Source: Pseudomonas sp. ATCC PTA-122608
GTDB taxonomy: Bacteria; Pseudomonadota; Gammaproteobacteria; Pseudomonadales; Pseudomonadaceae
Direction of reading: 5' to 3'
Assembly: GCF_001952855.1 (NCBI RefSeq)
Contig: NZ_LPNO01000001.1
Location: forward strand, 318,101-382,100
Length of the DNA: 64,000 nucleotides
The first letter of the stretch is position 1; every line of letters begins with the position of its first letter. Both the position numbers and the translations under genes were made by a program. Under the pieces are notes generated by a model. That model saw only the letters and a list, made by a program, of their open reading frames with translations, had not been told where the DNA came from and searched no databases. Shown piece by piece: positions 53,372 through 61,914 of this stretch.

Positions 53372-53478
53372 TGTGTATTCCTCATGATCGGTAGTGGAGT
53401 CGGTCTGAACGGATTGTTCAGTCTCGACATAGCACTAGAGTGAGGTCCCCCAATAGCGTTACAGCGAGACTGAAAAAT
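53372..53478 (-). promoter_or_regulatory. Probable promoter and leader of the bufferin operon
   Basis: This 107-bp gap between the ATPase gene and bufA holds CTGAAC/GTTCAG arms (53405-53421) in the leader. A TGTAACG word (53463-53457 on the minus strand) resembles the -35 of ECF sigma promoters known for this family, but the -10 pair at the expected spacing was not found. No terminator was seen, so readthrough from the ATPase gene is possible. Confidence 0.35.
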
Positions 53479-55374
53479 TTATTCCTCTAGTTTCAATAAC
53501 GGCTCCTGGAACCGCAACAGACGCCCCGCATTGCCCAGCACCAGCAGCGTACTGAGGTTGTGCAACACCGCCGCAATCATCGCTCCCGCCGCGCCCAACC
53601 AGCCGAATGCGGCGAACACCACGATCGCCAGCGTCCAGCCCAGGCCGATGATCACATTGACCTGCAGCGTGTGCCGGCACTGGCGACTCAAGCGCACACA
53701 GGTACCCAAGCGCCGCAGGTCGCTGCCGATCAGCACCACGTCCGCCGACGCCAGGGCGATATCCGCCCCGCCCGCGCCCATCGCCACACCGACCACGCCG
53801 GCCTTGAGCGCCAGGGAATCGTTGATCCCGTCGCCCACCACCATCGGCCGGAAACCGCTGCCGATTTCCCCCAGCACTCGGTTGAGCTTGTCTTCCGGCA
53901 AGGCCTGGGCTTCGACGTCGCTGATGCCCACTTCCAACGCCAGGCTGTCGGCCACGCTTTGGCGGTCGCCGGTCAGCAGCAGTTGGCGACCGAGGCCCAG
54001 TTCACGCAGCTCCTTCATGGCCTGGCGGGCTTCAGGTTTCACGCTGTCCGCCAGCAGCAGCCAAGCGAGGAATTGCCCGTTCAACGCGAGCCCGGCAATC
54101 GGGCCGTCGTGATTGGGGACCGCCGTGGTCGCGATGCCCAATTGCTCAAACAATTCCGGCCGACCGAGGGCGGCTTCGCCCTGCCCGGTCTGCGCGACCA
54201 CACCGAGGCCCTGGCGCTCGCGAATATCCGACAGCACCAGCATTTGTTCCTGAGTCGCCAGCCCCGCCAATGCCCGGCTGACCGGGTGGCTGCTGGCCGA
54301 GCCGAGGCTGGCCGCAAGGTTGAGCAGCACTTGCCGATCCGGCTCGCGGGTGTCGATGGACTGCAAACGCAGGGTGCCAAACGTCAGGGTGCCGGTCTTG
54401 TCGACCACCAGTGACGTCAGGTCCGCCAACTCCTCGAGAAACGCCGAGCTGCGAATCAGAATGCCGTGACGCGCCGCCACTGCAATGCCTGCAATCGCCG
54501 TGGCCGGTGCCGACAACACCAATGCACACGGGCACGCCGCCACCAGCACCGCGAGCATCGCCTGGGCGTCGTTGGTGACAAACCAGGTGACCGCCGCCAG
54601 CAACAACACCAGCACCATGTAGCTGCCGGCGTAGCGCTCCAGCAATCGAGTGATCGGCGGCTTGGAACGTTCGGCGCTCTGCATCAGCGCGATGACTTTG
54701 CCCAGGGTCGACTCATTGCCGGTGCGGGTCACTTCCAGGCGCAGCAGGCCGTCGAGGTTGATCGCGCCACCAAACACCTGCACGCCAACACTGGCCTCAA
54801 GCGGCACTGATTCGCCGGTGATCGGCGCAGTGTCCAGGCTGGCCTGGCCCGACAGCACCACGCCATCGGCGGGCACCCGGTCACCGGCCCGCACTTCGAC
54901 GATATCGCCGGTCTTCAGGATGCCGTTGTCGACTTCCAGAACGGTCCCGTCAGCCTGCACCAGGCGCGCATGGCTGCGGGTCAATTTGCCCAGGGCATGA
55001 ATCGCTTCCTGGGAACCGATGACGCTGCGCTCTTCCAGCACATGGCCGAAGATCATGATGATCGGCAGCAGTGCCGCGGTCAGCAGGTCACCGGTAGCCC
55101 AGGCGCCGAGCATGGCCAGTGCGATCAGTTGGTCGGTGATGCCATGCAGGCTCGGATAACGCAGGCTGTACCAGGCCGAGCGCATCACGGGCACGGCCAC
55201 CAGCAACGAGGCGACGCCCAGCAGCAGTTGGCTGACGCCGGTCTGGTCCGGCGCCAGCCAGCGCCATACCAGGCCCAGGCTGAGCAAGCCCAAGGCGAGC
55301 ATCGCCAGGGTCAGTTGCCGGGCGGCGCTGCGTTGTTCGGCCGATGAAAGCATCGGGGCGGCGTGGGCGGTCAT
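53479..55374 (-). CDS. P1B-type heavy-metal ATPase without N-terminal metal-binding domain
   Basis: Metal-exporting P-type ATPase of 631 residues. Seen: TGES at 186-189, the metal-site CPC at 281-283, phosphorylation D325 in DKTGTLT, HP at 363-364 and GDGIND at 514-519. About eight transmembrane helices. There is no CxxC heavy-metal-associated domain at the N-terminus. The last helix region carries HN at 605-606 (VLHNLSTLLV) where ZntA has the conserved Asp, and the ZntA Lys of the preceding helix is not evident. The substrate is therefore not the standard copper or zinc type by motif. It overlaps the HflC-like gene (ATGA) as the last gene of the SPFH operon. Confidence 0.9.
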   Translation of the reverse strand: MTAHAAPMLSSAEQRSAARQLTLAMLALGLLSLGLVWRWLAPDQTGVSQLLLGVASLLVAVPVMRSAWYSLRYPSLHGITDQLIALAMLGAWATGDLLTAALLPIIMIFGHVLEERSVIGSQEAIHALGKLTRSHARLVQADGTVLEVDNGILKTGDIVEVRAGDRVPADGVVLSGQASLDTAPITGESVPLEASVGVQVFGGAINLDGLLRLEVTRTGNESTLGKVIALMQSAERSKPPITRLLERYAGSYMVLVLLLAAVTWFVTNDAQAMLAVLVAACPCALVLSAPATAIAGIAVAARHGILIRSSAFLEELADLTSLVVDKTGTLTFGTLRLQSIDTREPDRQVLLNLAASLGSASSHPVSRALAGLATQEQMLVLSDIRERQGLGVVAQTGQGEAALGRPELFEQLGIATTAVPNHDGPIAGLALNGQFLAWLLLADSVKPEARQAMKELRELGLGRQLLLTGDRQSVADSLALEVGISDVEAQALPEDKLNRVLGEIGSGFRPMVVGDGINDSLALKAGVVGVAMGAGGADIALASADVVLIGSDLRRLGTCVRLSRQCRHTLQVNVIIGLGWTLAIVVFAAFGWLGAAGAMIAAVLHNLSTLLVLGNAGRLLRFQEPLLKLEE

Positions 55375-56405
55375 TGTTCGGCTCCCTGAATGATCAGGCG
55401 GGAATCGTCTTTAGGGTCGACCGTAGTCACGGAACCGGCCTGGCCGAGAATCTTCGGCAGGCGCTCACGGTACAGGCGCAGCAACAGGCCGGGGTCTTTG
55501 ACCTGAGCCAGGCTGGCGACGGTAGCGGTTTGCGCTTGGGCATTGGCCAGACGCTCGCTGGCCTGGGCGTGGGCCACCTGCACGGCGCGGTCGGCGTCCT
55601 GGTTGGCGGTCTGGGTAAGCTTCTCGGCGTCGGTGCGCGCATTGGCCACCGCCTTGTCGGCTTGCTGGCTGGCGGTCAGCACCGCGTTGAAAGCGTTGAC
55701 CGCCGGGCCCGGCAGGCTTGATTGCACGTCGACACGGGTGACTTCGATGCCCAGGCCAAGGCCGGTGGACGTCAGGTCAGCCAGGCGTTGATTGATGCCT
55801 CGCACCAGATCACCACGCAGCCGTTCGCGGCGTTCGGCAGCCTGGTTGTCGGCGCCGATCAGCTCGGGGCGCGCCACCAGAATGGTGTCCAAGTCTCGCG
55901 CTGCGGTCAGCACCACGGCGCTGCGGGTGACCAGTCGATCCAAGGCCGGCAGCACGTGATCGCCCTGCAACACAAACGCGTAGGGCTCGGTGACCTTATA
56001 GAAGACCCGCACATCCAGCTGCACCACCCCGGCATCACCGGTCAGCAGGTAGCCGGAGCCGGCCAGGGCATCGCTCAGCGGCGTGGCAAAACTGGCGACG
56101 CGGTCGGCTTGGGTGGCCGCGTCGGAACGCAGCAGGTTCTCCACCCGGCGCTCGATCACGCGGTCCGCTGCGGGCAACAGCACCACTTGTTCGAACGGAC
56201 GCGGCCAGGCCAGCAGCAGCCCGGCATTCTGAATCCGGTCCAGCGCGCCGAAGTGCAACACCACGGCGCGGTTCTGCGGGTCGATCTGCCGCACGTTGGA
56301 AAATGCCCACGCCAGCGCGGCCAATACCGTCACCGCATACAGCGCCAGGAACGTCAGCCGTCCAGCCTGGATCCACGGGCTGTCGAGGCTTTCCCGCTCA
56401 CTCAT
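55371..56405 (-). CDS. SPFH/band-7 membrane protein, HflC-like
   Basis: Single-helix membrane protein of 344 residues. Transmembrane helix at about 16-36 (LTFLALYAVTVLAALAWAFS), then an SPFH domain (about 40-240; VLHFGALDRIQNAGLLLAWP), then a long Ala/Gln-rich coiled coil (about 240-310). Family knowledge: HflK/HflC form a large cage around the FtsH protease; other SPFH proteins organise membrane domains. True hflKC lie next to hfq-hflX, so this pair is a paralog. It overlaps the genes on both sides by four bases, so the set is translationally coupled. Confidence 0.85.
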   Translation of the reverse strand: MSERESLDSPWIQAGRLTFLALYAVTVLAALAWAFSNVRQIDPQNRAVVLHFGALDRIQNAGLLLAWPRPFEQVVLLPAADRVIERRVENLLRSDAATQADRVASFATPLSDALAGSGYLLTGDAGVVQLDVRVFYKVTEPYAFVLQGDHVLPALDRLVTRSAVVLTAARDLDTILVARPELIGADNQAAERRERLRGDLVRGINQRLADLTSTGLGLGIEVTRVDVQSSLPGPAVNAFNAVLTASQQADKAVANARTDAEKLTQTANQDADRAVQVAHAQASERLANAQAQTATVASLAQVKDPGLLLRLYRERLPKILGQAGSVTTVDPKDDSRLIIQGAEQ

Positions 56406-57397
56406 GGCTGGACATCCTTCGGCCCGTCCACCAATGCGCGGAACGGCGCGGCGTCGGTGCGCAGGATGATTTTGGTACCCGGCGTGACCACTGTGCCGAG
56501 GGTGTCGAGGGAGCGCAGCAGGTTGTACAACTGCGGATTGCCGGCGTAGGCACGGCCATAAATCTGCGCGGCTTCGACCCGGGATTGCGCTTCGATATCG
56601 GCGGCTTTCACCGTGGCGTCGGCCTGGACGATCCGCGCATCACGCTCGGCAGCCGAACGAATCTGTGCCGCCTCACGCTTGCCCACGGCGGTGCGTTCAG
56701 TGGCGATGGTCTCGCGCTCGGCACGCATGCGGTCGACAGTGGCGGCCAGGGTCACCGACGGCAAGGTCAGCCGTTCAACACCGACCTGCACCACGCGCAC
56801 GCCATAGGTGGTGAGCAATTGTTGATCAATCTGCTGGCGCAGTTGCGCTTCAAAATCGGCGATACGCACCTGGCTGGCATCGGTGTTCACCAGGTTAGCC
56901 AGGTCGAAACTGGCGGCGGTGGTTTCCAGCGCCGAGCCGACAAAGGTGCGAATCTGCCGCGCCGCTTCATCCGGCTGGTTCTGCACCGCACGCATAAAGC
57001 GCTGCACGTTGTCGGGGTCGCCCTGCACCTGCCAGGCCACATAGGCCTGCACGATGATCCGCAGGCCATCGCGGGTGCCCACATCCTGCAAACCGCTGGA
57101 GGTGGTGCGCAGGCGCAGGTCCACCGGGATCGCCGCTTCGAACGGCGCCGGCCAGCGCCAGCCCAGGCCCGGTTCCAGCAATACCCGCGACGGGTTGCCG
57201 AAGCGGGTAATCACCGTGGCTTCACCGGAACGCACCTGCACCAGGCTCGCCGCGGCGACGGCGAACAGTACCAGCAACACCGCCCAGCCCATACGCCGCC
57301 AAGGGAACGGGCCGGCTTCCTGTTCATCACCGTGATGGTGATGATGGTGGCCGTGGTGGTGACCATGGCCTGCGTGATCATGAGAATGAGCGCTCAA
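56402..57397 (-). CDS. SPFH/band-7 membrane protein, HflK-like, with His-rich N-terminus
   Basis: Membrane protein of 331 residues. The first 25 residues are packed with His (over a dozen, in the stretch starting MSAHSHDHAGHG), a probable metal-binding tail. A transmembrane helix follows at about 37-56 (MGWAVLLVLFAVAAASLVQV), then the SPFH domain (about 57-250) with VITRFGNP and PGLGWRWPAPFE, and a helical coiled region rich in Ala and Glu. The position before an HflC-like gene and a metal ATPase suggests that the tail handles the same metal. The start ATG is fixed by the His-rich run; the stop overlaps the next start. Confidence 0.87.
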   Translation of the reverse strand: MSAHSHDHAGHGHHHGHHHHHHGDEQEAGPFPWRRMGWAVLLVLFAVAAASLVQVRSGEATVITRFGNPSRVLLEPGLGWRWPAPFEAAIPVDLRLRTTSSGLQDVGTRDGLRIIVQAYVAWQVQGDPDNVQRFMRAVQNQPDEAARQIRTFVGSALETTAASFDLANLVNTDASQVRIADFEAQLRQQIDQQLLTTYGVRVVQVGVERLTLPSVTLAATVDRMRAERETIATERTAVGKREAAQIRSAAERDARIVQADATVKAADIEAQSRVEAAQIYGRAYAGNPQLYNLLRSLDTLGTVVTPGTKIILRTDAAPFRALVDGPKDVQP

Positions 57398-57409
57398 CAG
57401 ATGAACTCC

Positions 57410-59341
57410 TTATTGAACGGCTTTACGCGGTACCGTGGGGTCGGCCGGTAAGGTAAAGGAACGCAGATCGATGGTCGGTGCGCCACTGGCGCCCAGGCGA
57501 TGATCAAGAATGAGTAATTTGGCGTGGGCCAGGCCCTGGCTCAGTTGGCTCAGGTACTGCTCCAGCACGAAGGCCTGGCCCGCTTGCTGATAGGCCTTTT
57601 GTTCGGCGCTGAAACGCAGGTCCGCCGCCTGGGCGCCAGCACTGACTTCATGGGCCGTGGCCTGGGCCTGGTCGCGGGCGGTACTGGCTTGCAGCAATGC
57701 CTGGTTGGTCTGCTCGCTGGCAGCGCCGCGCTCCCGTGAAATCAGCGCCTGGGCGCCAATCTGCGCAGCTTGCACTGCGTGATAGGCGTTGGCCGCACCG
57801 GACGGCGGGTGAATGGCTTCCACCACGGTGGCGAGAATTTCCACGCCGCTGTCGAGTGTCTTCAGGTCCGCTTGCACTGCCTTGCCAATTTCATCAGCGA
57901 GGCTGTTGCGTTCTTCACCCAGCAATTCGTCGAGGGTTCGCGAGGCAAATTCGTGCACCAGGATGCGGCTGGCGGTGCTGCGGATGAGCGTGGGCACATC
58001 GGCACTGTTATAGGTGGCGGCGAGTGCGGCCTGGTCGGTCAGGCCGATGCGGTACACGAAGCGCACATCCATATTGACGATCTGGAAGCTCTGCTTGTCG
58101 CCGCTGCTGCTGGCGATGACCTGGGATTTGTCATTCACATGGCTCGCATCCCACAGGCGGTTGGCGATCAACGGTGCCGGGCCTTCGGCGGGGGCTACGT
58201 CGGGCGTAGCCGCTTCGCCAACGCTGGTGGCCAGCTCATGGACCACGCCGTTTTCCACGTTCCGCACGCGGCCCAGCGGCCACGGCAAACCCGCATGCAG
58301 GCCAGGCCCGAAGACTTCCACCGGCTTGCCAAAGCGTTCATAAATCCCACGACTTTGCAGGGCGACCTCATGCACACCGGTCAGCAACCAACCTACAGCC
58401 AGCACCACCACCAGCACCGGCAGGAACGCCCGGCGCATGTAGGTAAAGGCCCAGATCTGCCGCAGGTCGATGCCAAAACGGTTGTGCAATTCGTGCTGCA
58501 AGGCGAGCAACGGTTGCGGCGGCCAGCGCAGCATCCCGGCGATAAAACTTTGCGCCATCAGGCGCGGTTCAAGGCGCTCCTGGCGCGGACTGAACAGCGA
58601 CAGCAAGCCTCTTAGTAGAAACTCCAGCGCCACCAGGATCGGCAACAGGCCGATCAACACGGCCAGGCGCAATGGCCACACGGATTCTTCACCGGCAAAC
58701 AGCAGACAAATCGCACTGATCACCAGACAGATAATCGCCACTCGGCTCAATTGCGCGAGTTGCGCGGCTTCCGGCCATTGGGCGGTGCTTTCCTGGGCCA
58801 TGCGCCGTTCAAACACCAGCAAGCCGAACGCCAGTGCCAAGGCAATGGCCGCGCCGACACTGGCAGCCTGGCCCACCGCCGCAGCGGGCAAGGTCAGGCT
58901 CCAGAATTCCAGCACGCTGAACAGCGCCAGCAACGACCAGCCGCACAGCCAGAACACCGGTGCGCCAATCTGCACCAGCAAGCCATTACCGACGCGACCG
59001 AACTGGCGGTTAAGCCAGCCAGGTTCTTCTTGTGGCAGTGGCTGTTCCATCAGCCGCGCAGCCGGCTCCTCCAGCGCCATAGCCCGCCAATCCGCGACCC
59101 ACCACGCCGACTGAATACCGGCCACCAGCACCAGCAACGCCGAGGCGCAGTTGATCAGCACCACCGGCCAGATCGACAGCGGGGCGAACAGCGCCACAAA
59201 CAGAGCCAGCATCCAGCCGCCGACCGCCAGCACCGTCAGGCCAATGCCGGCCTGCCTTAGACGGCGGGCATGAAACAACCCTTGCTGAAACCGCGGTAAC
59301 CCTTCGATGGCCACGTCATCAGCGTCTAAATCCACTCGCAT
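57410..59341 (-). CDS. Large polytopic SPFH-domain membrane protein
   Basis: First gene of the operon, 643 residues from ATG 59341. The N-terminal 300 residues hold about seven hydrophobic helices, among them IGLTVLAVGGWMLALFVALF and ISAICLLFAG. A further helix (AFLPVLVVVLAVGWLLTGVH) at about 310-330 leads into an SPFH domain (about 330-520: LQSRGIYERFGKPVEVFGPG) and a coiled Ala/Gln stretch. This architecture is larger than HflK, which has one helix. No enzyme motif was seen. It is separated from the HflK-like gene by 12 bp. An alternative start is a TTG at 59365. Confidence 0.8.
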   Translation of the reverse strand: MRVDLDADDVAIEGLPRFQQGLFHARRLRQAGIGLTVLAVGGWMLALFVALFAPLSIWPVVLINCASALLVLVAGIQSAWWVADWRAMALEEPAARLMEQPLPQEEPGWLNRQFGRVGNGLLVQIGAPVFWLCGWSLLALFSVLEFWSLTLPAAAVGQAASVGAAIALALAFGLLVFERRMAQESTAQWPEAAQLAQLSRVAIICLVISAICLLFAGEESVWPLRLAVLIGLLPILVALEFLLRGLLSLFSPRQERLEPRLMAQSFIAGMLRWPPQPLLALQHELHNRFGIDLRQIWAFTYMRRAFLPVLVVVLAVGWLLTGVHEVALQSRGIYERFGKPVEVFGPGLHAGLPWPLGRVRNVENGVVHELATSVGEAATPDVAPAEGPAPLIANRLWDASHVNDKSQVIASSSGDKQSFQIVNMDVRFVYRIGLTDQAALAATYNSADVPTLIRSTASRILVHEFASRTLDELLGEERNSLADEIGKAVQADLKTLDSGVEILATVVEAIHPPSGAANAYHAVQAAQIGAQALISRERGAASEQTNQALLQASTARDQAQATAHEVSAGAQAADLRFSAEQKAYQQAGQAFVLEQYLSQLSQGLAHAKLLILDHRLGASGAPTIDLRSFTLPADPTVPRKAVQ

Positions 59342-59525
59342 CCCCAAACGCCCACCCAGAAACAATTAGTTACTCTATAACCCAAAGCGTGAAATTTTTG
59401 TTTGGTTTCACACAGATAGTGACGAAAGCCCCAGAAACAGGAGCCATCACTGGTTTCAGCCGTGATAAATCGGCACACTCCCCAGAGTTTTTCGCGGGCT
59501 TACGGACAAGGAAGCGTCACTCCCC

Positions 59526-60146
59526 ATGATTTCGATCTATCAGCTTAAACCGCGTTTTCAGAACCTGCTGCGCCCGCTGGTGCAGCGCCTCTACGACAAC
59601 GGCACCACCGCCAACCAGATCACCGTGCTGGCCGGGGTAGTTTCCCTGCTGGTGGGATTGCTGATTGCCGGCTTCGCCCAGCATGTGTGGCTGTTTGCGC
59701 TGATCCCGCTGTGGATGATCCTGCGCATGGCCCTCAATGCCATCGACGGCATGCTCGCCCGGGAATTCGGCCAGCAGTCGCGACTCGGCGCCTACCTCAA
59801 TGAACTGTGTGACGTGATCGCCGACAGCGCGCTGATCCTGCCGTTTGCGCTGATCCCCGAGGTCAGCCTGGCGCCGGTGTTGCTGGTGACACTGCTGGCG
59901 GTGTTCAGCGAATACGCCGGCGTGCTCGGGCCGATGGTCGGGGCCTCGCGGCGCTACGACGGGCCCATGGGCAAGAGCGATCGGGCATTTGTGCTCGGGG
60001 TGCTGGCCACCGGCGTGGCGCTGGGCTGGCTCGGTGCCGGTTGGGTCGATGCGGTGATGTGGCTGGTCGCGGCCTTGTTGGCCTACACCTTGGTCAACCG
60101 CGTGCGCCAAGGCCTCAAAGAACAACAAACCTCCCCTTCTGCATAA
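59526..60146 (+). CDS. CDP-alcohol phosphatidyltransferase family protein, YnbA-like
   Basis: Inner-membrane phospholipid-type transferase of 206 residues with about six helices. The family signature reads NAIDGMLAREFGQQSRLG, then AYLNELCD at about 70-99. Compared with D-x2-DG-x2-AR-x8-G-x3-D-x3-D, the first and third Asp are Asn, while the second and fourth are kept. E. coli YnbA, as I remember it, carries the same changes, so this looks like a subfamily trait. AAGGA lies upstream of ATG 59526. It is the first gene of the operon, divergent from the SPFH genes. Confidence 0.85.
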   Translation: MISIYQLKPRFQNLLRPLVQRLYDNGTTANQITVLAGVVSLLVGLLIAGFAQHVWLFALIPLWMILRMALNAIDGMLAREFGQQSRLGAYLNELCDVIADSALILPFALIPEVSLAPVLLVTLLAVFSEYAGVLGPMVGASRRYDGPMGKSDRAFVLGVLATGVALGWLGAGWVDAVMWLVAALLAYTLVNRVRQGLKEQQTSPSA

Positions 60147-60156
60147 GGATTTTGCG

Positions 60157-61911
60157 ATGCGTGAACAGCAAGAGCACACCTTCAGCACCCATGACGGGGT
60201 GGAGCTTTTCTACCGTCATTGGCCCGCCTCCGCGCCCGCGGGCTTTGCACCCCGCAAGGCGATTTTGCTGTTCCATCGCGGCCACGAACACTCCGGGCGC
60301 ATCGCCTACCTGGTGGACGAACTGAACCTGCCGGAGTTCGACTTCTTCGCCTGGGACGCCCGTGGCCACGGCCAATCCCCCGGCGCGCGCGGCGACAGCC
60401 CGAGCTTCGCCACCAGTGCGCGGGACGTGCAGACCTTCGTTGACCATATCGGCGGCGCCTACAGCATTGAGGAAGAAAACCTCGCGGTGATCGCCCAGAG
60501 CGTCGGCGCAGTGATCGCGGCCACTTGGGTGCACGACTACGCGCCGAAGATCCGCTCGTTGGTGCTCGCCTCGCCCGCGTTCAAGGTCAAGCTCTACGTG
60601 CCCTTCGCCCGGCCGGGCCTGGCGCTGATGCGCAAGTTTCGCGGCAATTTTTTCGTCAACAGTTACGTCAAGGCCAAGTTCCTGAGCCATGACCCGGAGC
60701 GCGTGGCGTCCTACGACAGCGATCCGCTGATCACCAAAGCCATTTCCGTAAATGTGCTGCAGGGCCTGTACGAAGCCGCCGACCGGGTTGTAGCCGATGC
60801 CCAGGCAATCCAGGTGCCGACCCAACTGCTGATCTCCGGCTCGGACTTTGTGGTGCACCGCAAACCCCAGCAGCAGTTTTTCGACCGCCTGGGCAGCCTG
60901 AAAAAAGAACTGCACATCCTCCCCGGCTTCTTCCACGACACCCTCGGTGAACGTGACCGCGCCGTGGCCTTGAGCAGCGCCCGGCGCTTTATCCTGCAGA
61001 ACTTCGAACACCCGCTGGACCGCGCCTCCTTGCTGGATGCCGACAAGATCGGCCTGACCTGCGCCGAATCCGAATCCCTGGCCGCGCCGCTGCCACGCAA
61101 CTCCCTGCGCGACCTCTACTGGCGCATGACCCGCGCCAGTATGGGCCTGGGCAGCAAACTGTCGGATGGCGTGAAGCTCGGTTTCGACACCGGCTTCGAC
61201 TCCGGCAGCACCCTGGACTACGTGTACCGCAACACACCCACCGGCAAAGGCGGGCTGGGGCGGATGATCGACACCAATTACCTCAACTCCATCGGCTGGC
61301 GCGGTATTCGTCAGCGCAAGTTGAACGTGGAAGAGCTGCTGCGCCTGGCGATGGCCAAACTGCGGGACGAGCAGCGCGAAGTGCGCATCGTCGACATCGC
61401 TGCCGGGCATGGTCGGTACATTCTGGAAGCCTTGCAGGGCGTTTCGCCGTTGCCGGAATCGATCCTGCTTCGGGACTACAGCGATATCAACGTGCGCGAC
61501 GGTGGCGCGCTGATTCGTGAAAAAGGCCTGGGAGACATCGCCCAGTTCGTCAAAGGCGATGCGTTTGACCGGGCGGACCTGGCAGCGCTGGAGCCCAAGC
61601 CGACGCTGGCGGTGGTGTCCGGGCTGTATGAACTGTTCGCGGATAACGCGATGGTCGGTGGTTCGCTCGCCGGTTTGGCCGAGGCCGTCGAGCCCGGTGG
61701 CTATTTGGTGTACACCGGCCAACCGTGGCACCCGCAACTGGAACTGATCGCCCGCGCCCTCACCAGCCACCGTCAGGGCCAGGCATGGGTAATGCGCCGG
61801 CGCAGCCAGGCAGAGATGGACCAACTGGTGGAAGCCGCCGGTTTTCGCAAGATCACCCAGCGTGTGGATGAGTGGGGGATTTTCAGCGTGTCCCTGGCAC
61901 AGCGAGTCTGA
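60157..61911 (+). CDS. Alpha/beta-hydrolase fused to a SAM-dependent methyltransferase, YnbC-like
   Basis: Two-domain protein of 584 residues, the same layout as E. coli YnbC. The hydrolase (about 1-290) has the nucleophile in IAQSVGA at about 109-115, with Ser, and likely acid and His partners in SGSDFVVH and PGFFHDTLGE. A monoacylglycerol-lipase-like lid is suggested. The methyltransferase (about 400-584) has the SAM loop IVDIAAGHGRYILEAL at about 408-424. The natural substrate is unknown; in this operon a lysophospholipid or a polar head group is plausible. It starts 10 bp after the CDP-alcohol gene with AAGGA upstream. Confidence 0.88.
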   Translation: MREQQEHTFSTHDGVELFYRHWPASAPAGFAPRKAILLFHRGHEHSGRIAYLVDELNLPEFDFFAWDARGHGQSPGARGDSPSFATSARDVQTFVDHIGGAYSIEEENLAVIAQSVGAVIAATWVHDYAPKIRSLVLASPAFKVKLYVPFARPGLALMRKFRGNFFVNSYVKAKFLSHDPERVASYDSDPLITKAISVNVLQGLYEAADRVVADAQAIQVPTQLLISGSDFVVHRKPQQQFFDRLGSLKKELHILPGFFHDTLGERDRAVALSSARRFILQNFEHPLDRASLLDADKIGLTCAESESLAAPLPRNSLRDLYWRMTRASMGLGSKLSDGVKLGFDTGFDSGSTLDYVYRNTPTGKGGLGRMIDTNYLNSIGWRGIRQRKLNVEELLRLAMAKLRDEQREVRIVDIAAGHGRYILEALQGVSPLPESILLRDYSDINVRDGGALIREKGLGDIAQFVKGDAFDRADLAALEPKPTLAVVSGLYELFADNAMVGGSLAGLAEAVEPGGYLVYTGQPWHPQLELIARALTSHRQGQAWVMRRRSQAEMDQLVEAAGFRKITQRVDEWGIFSVSLAQRV

Positions 61912-61914
61912 CCC

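Noticed and set aside
55371..57397. Housekeeping hflK-hflC pair
   Set aside because: No hfq, hflX or purA nearby; genes overlap a metal ATPase and a third SPFH gene, and the HflK-like protein has a His-rich tail.
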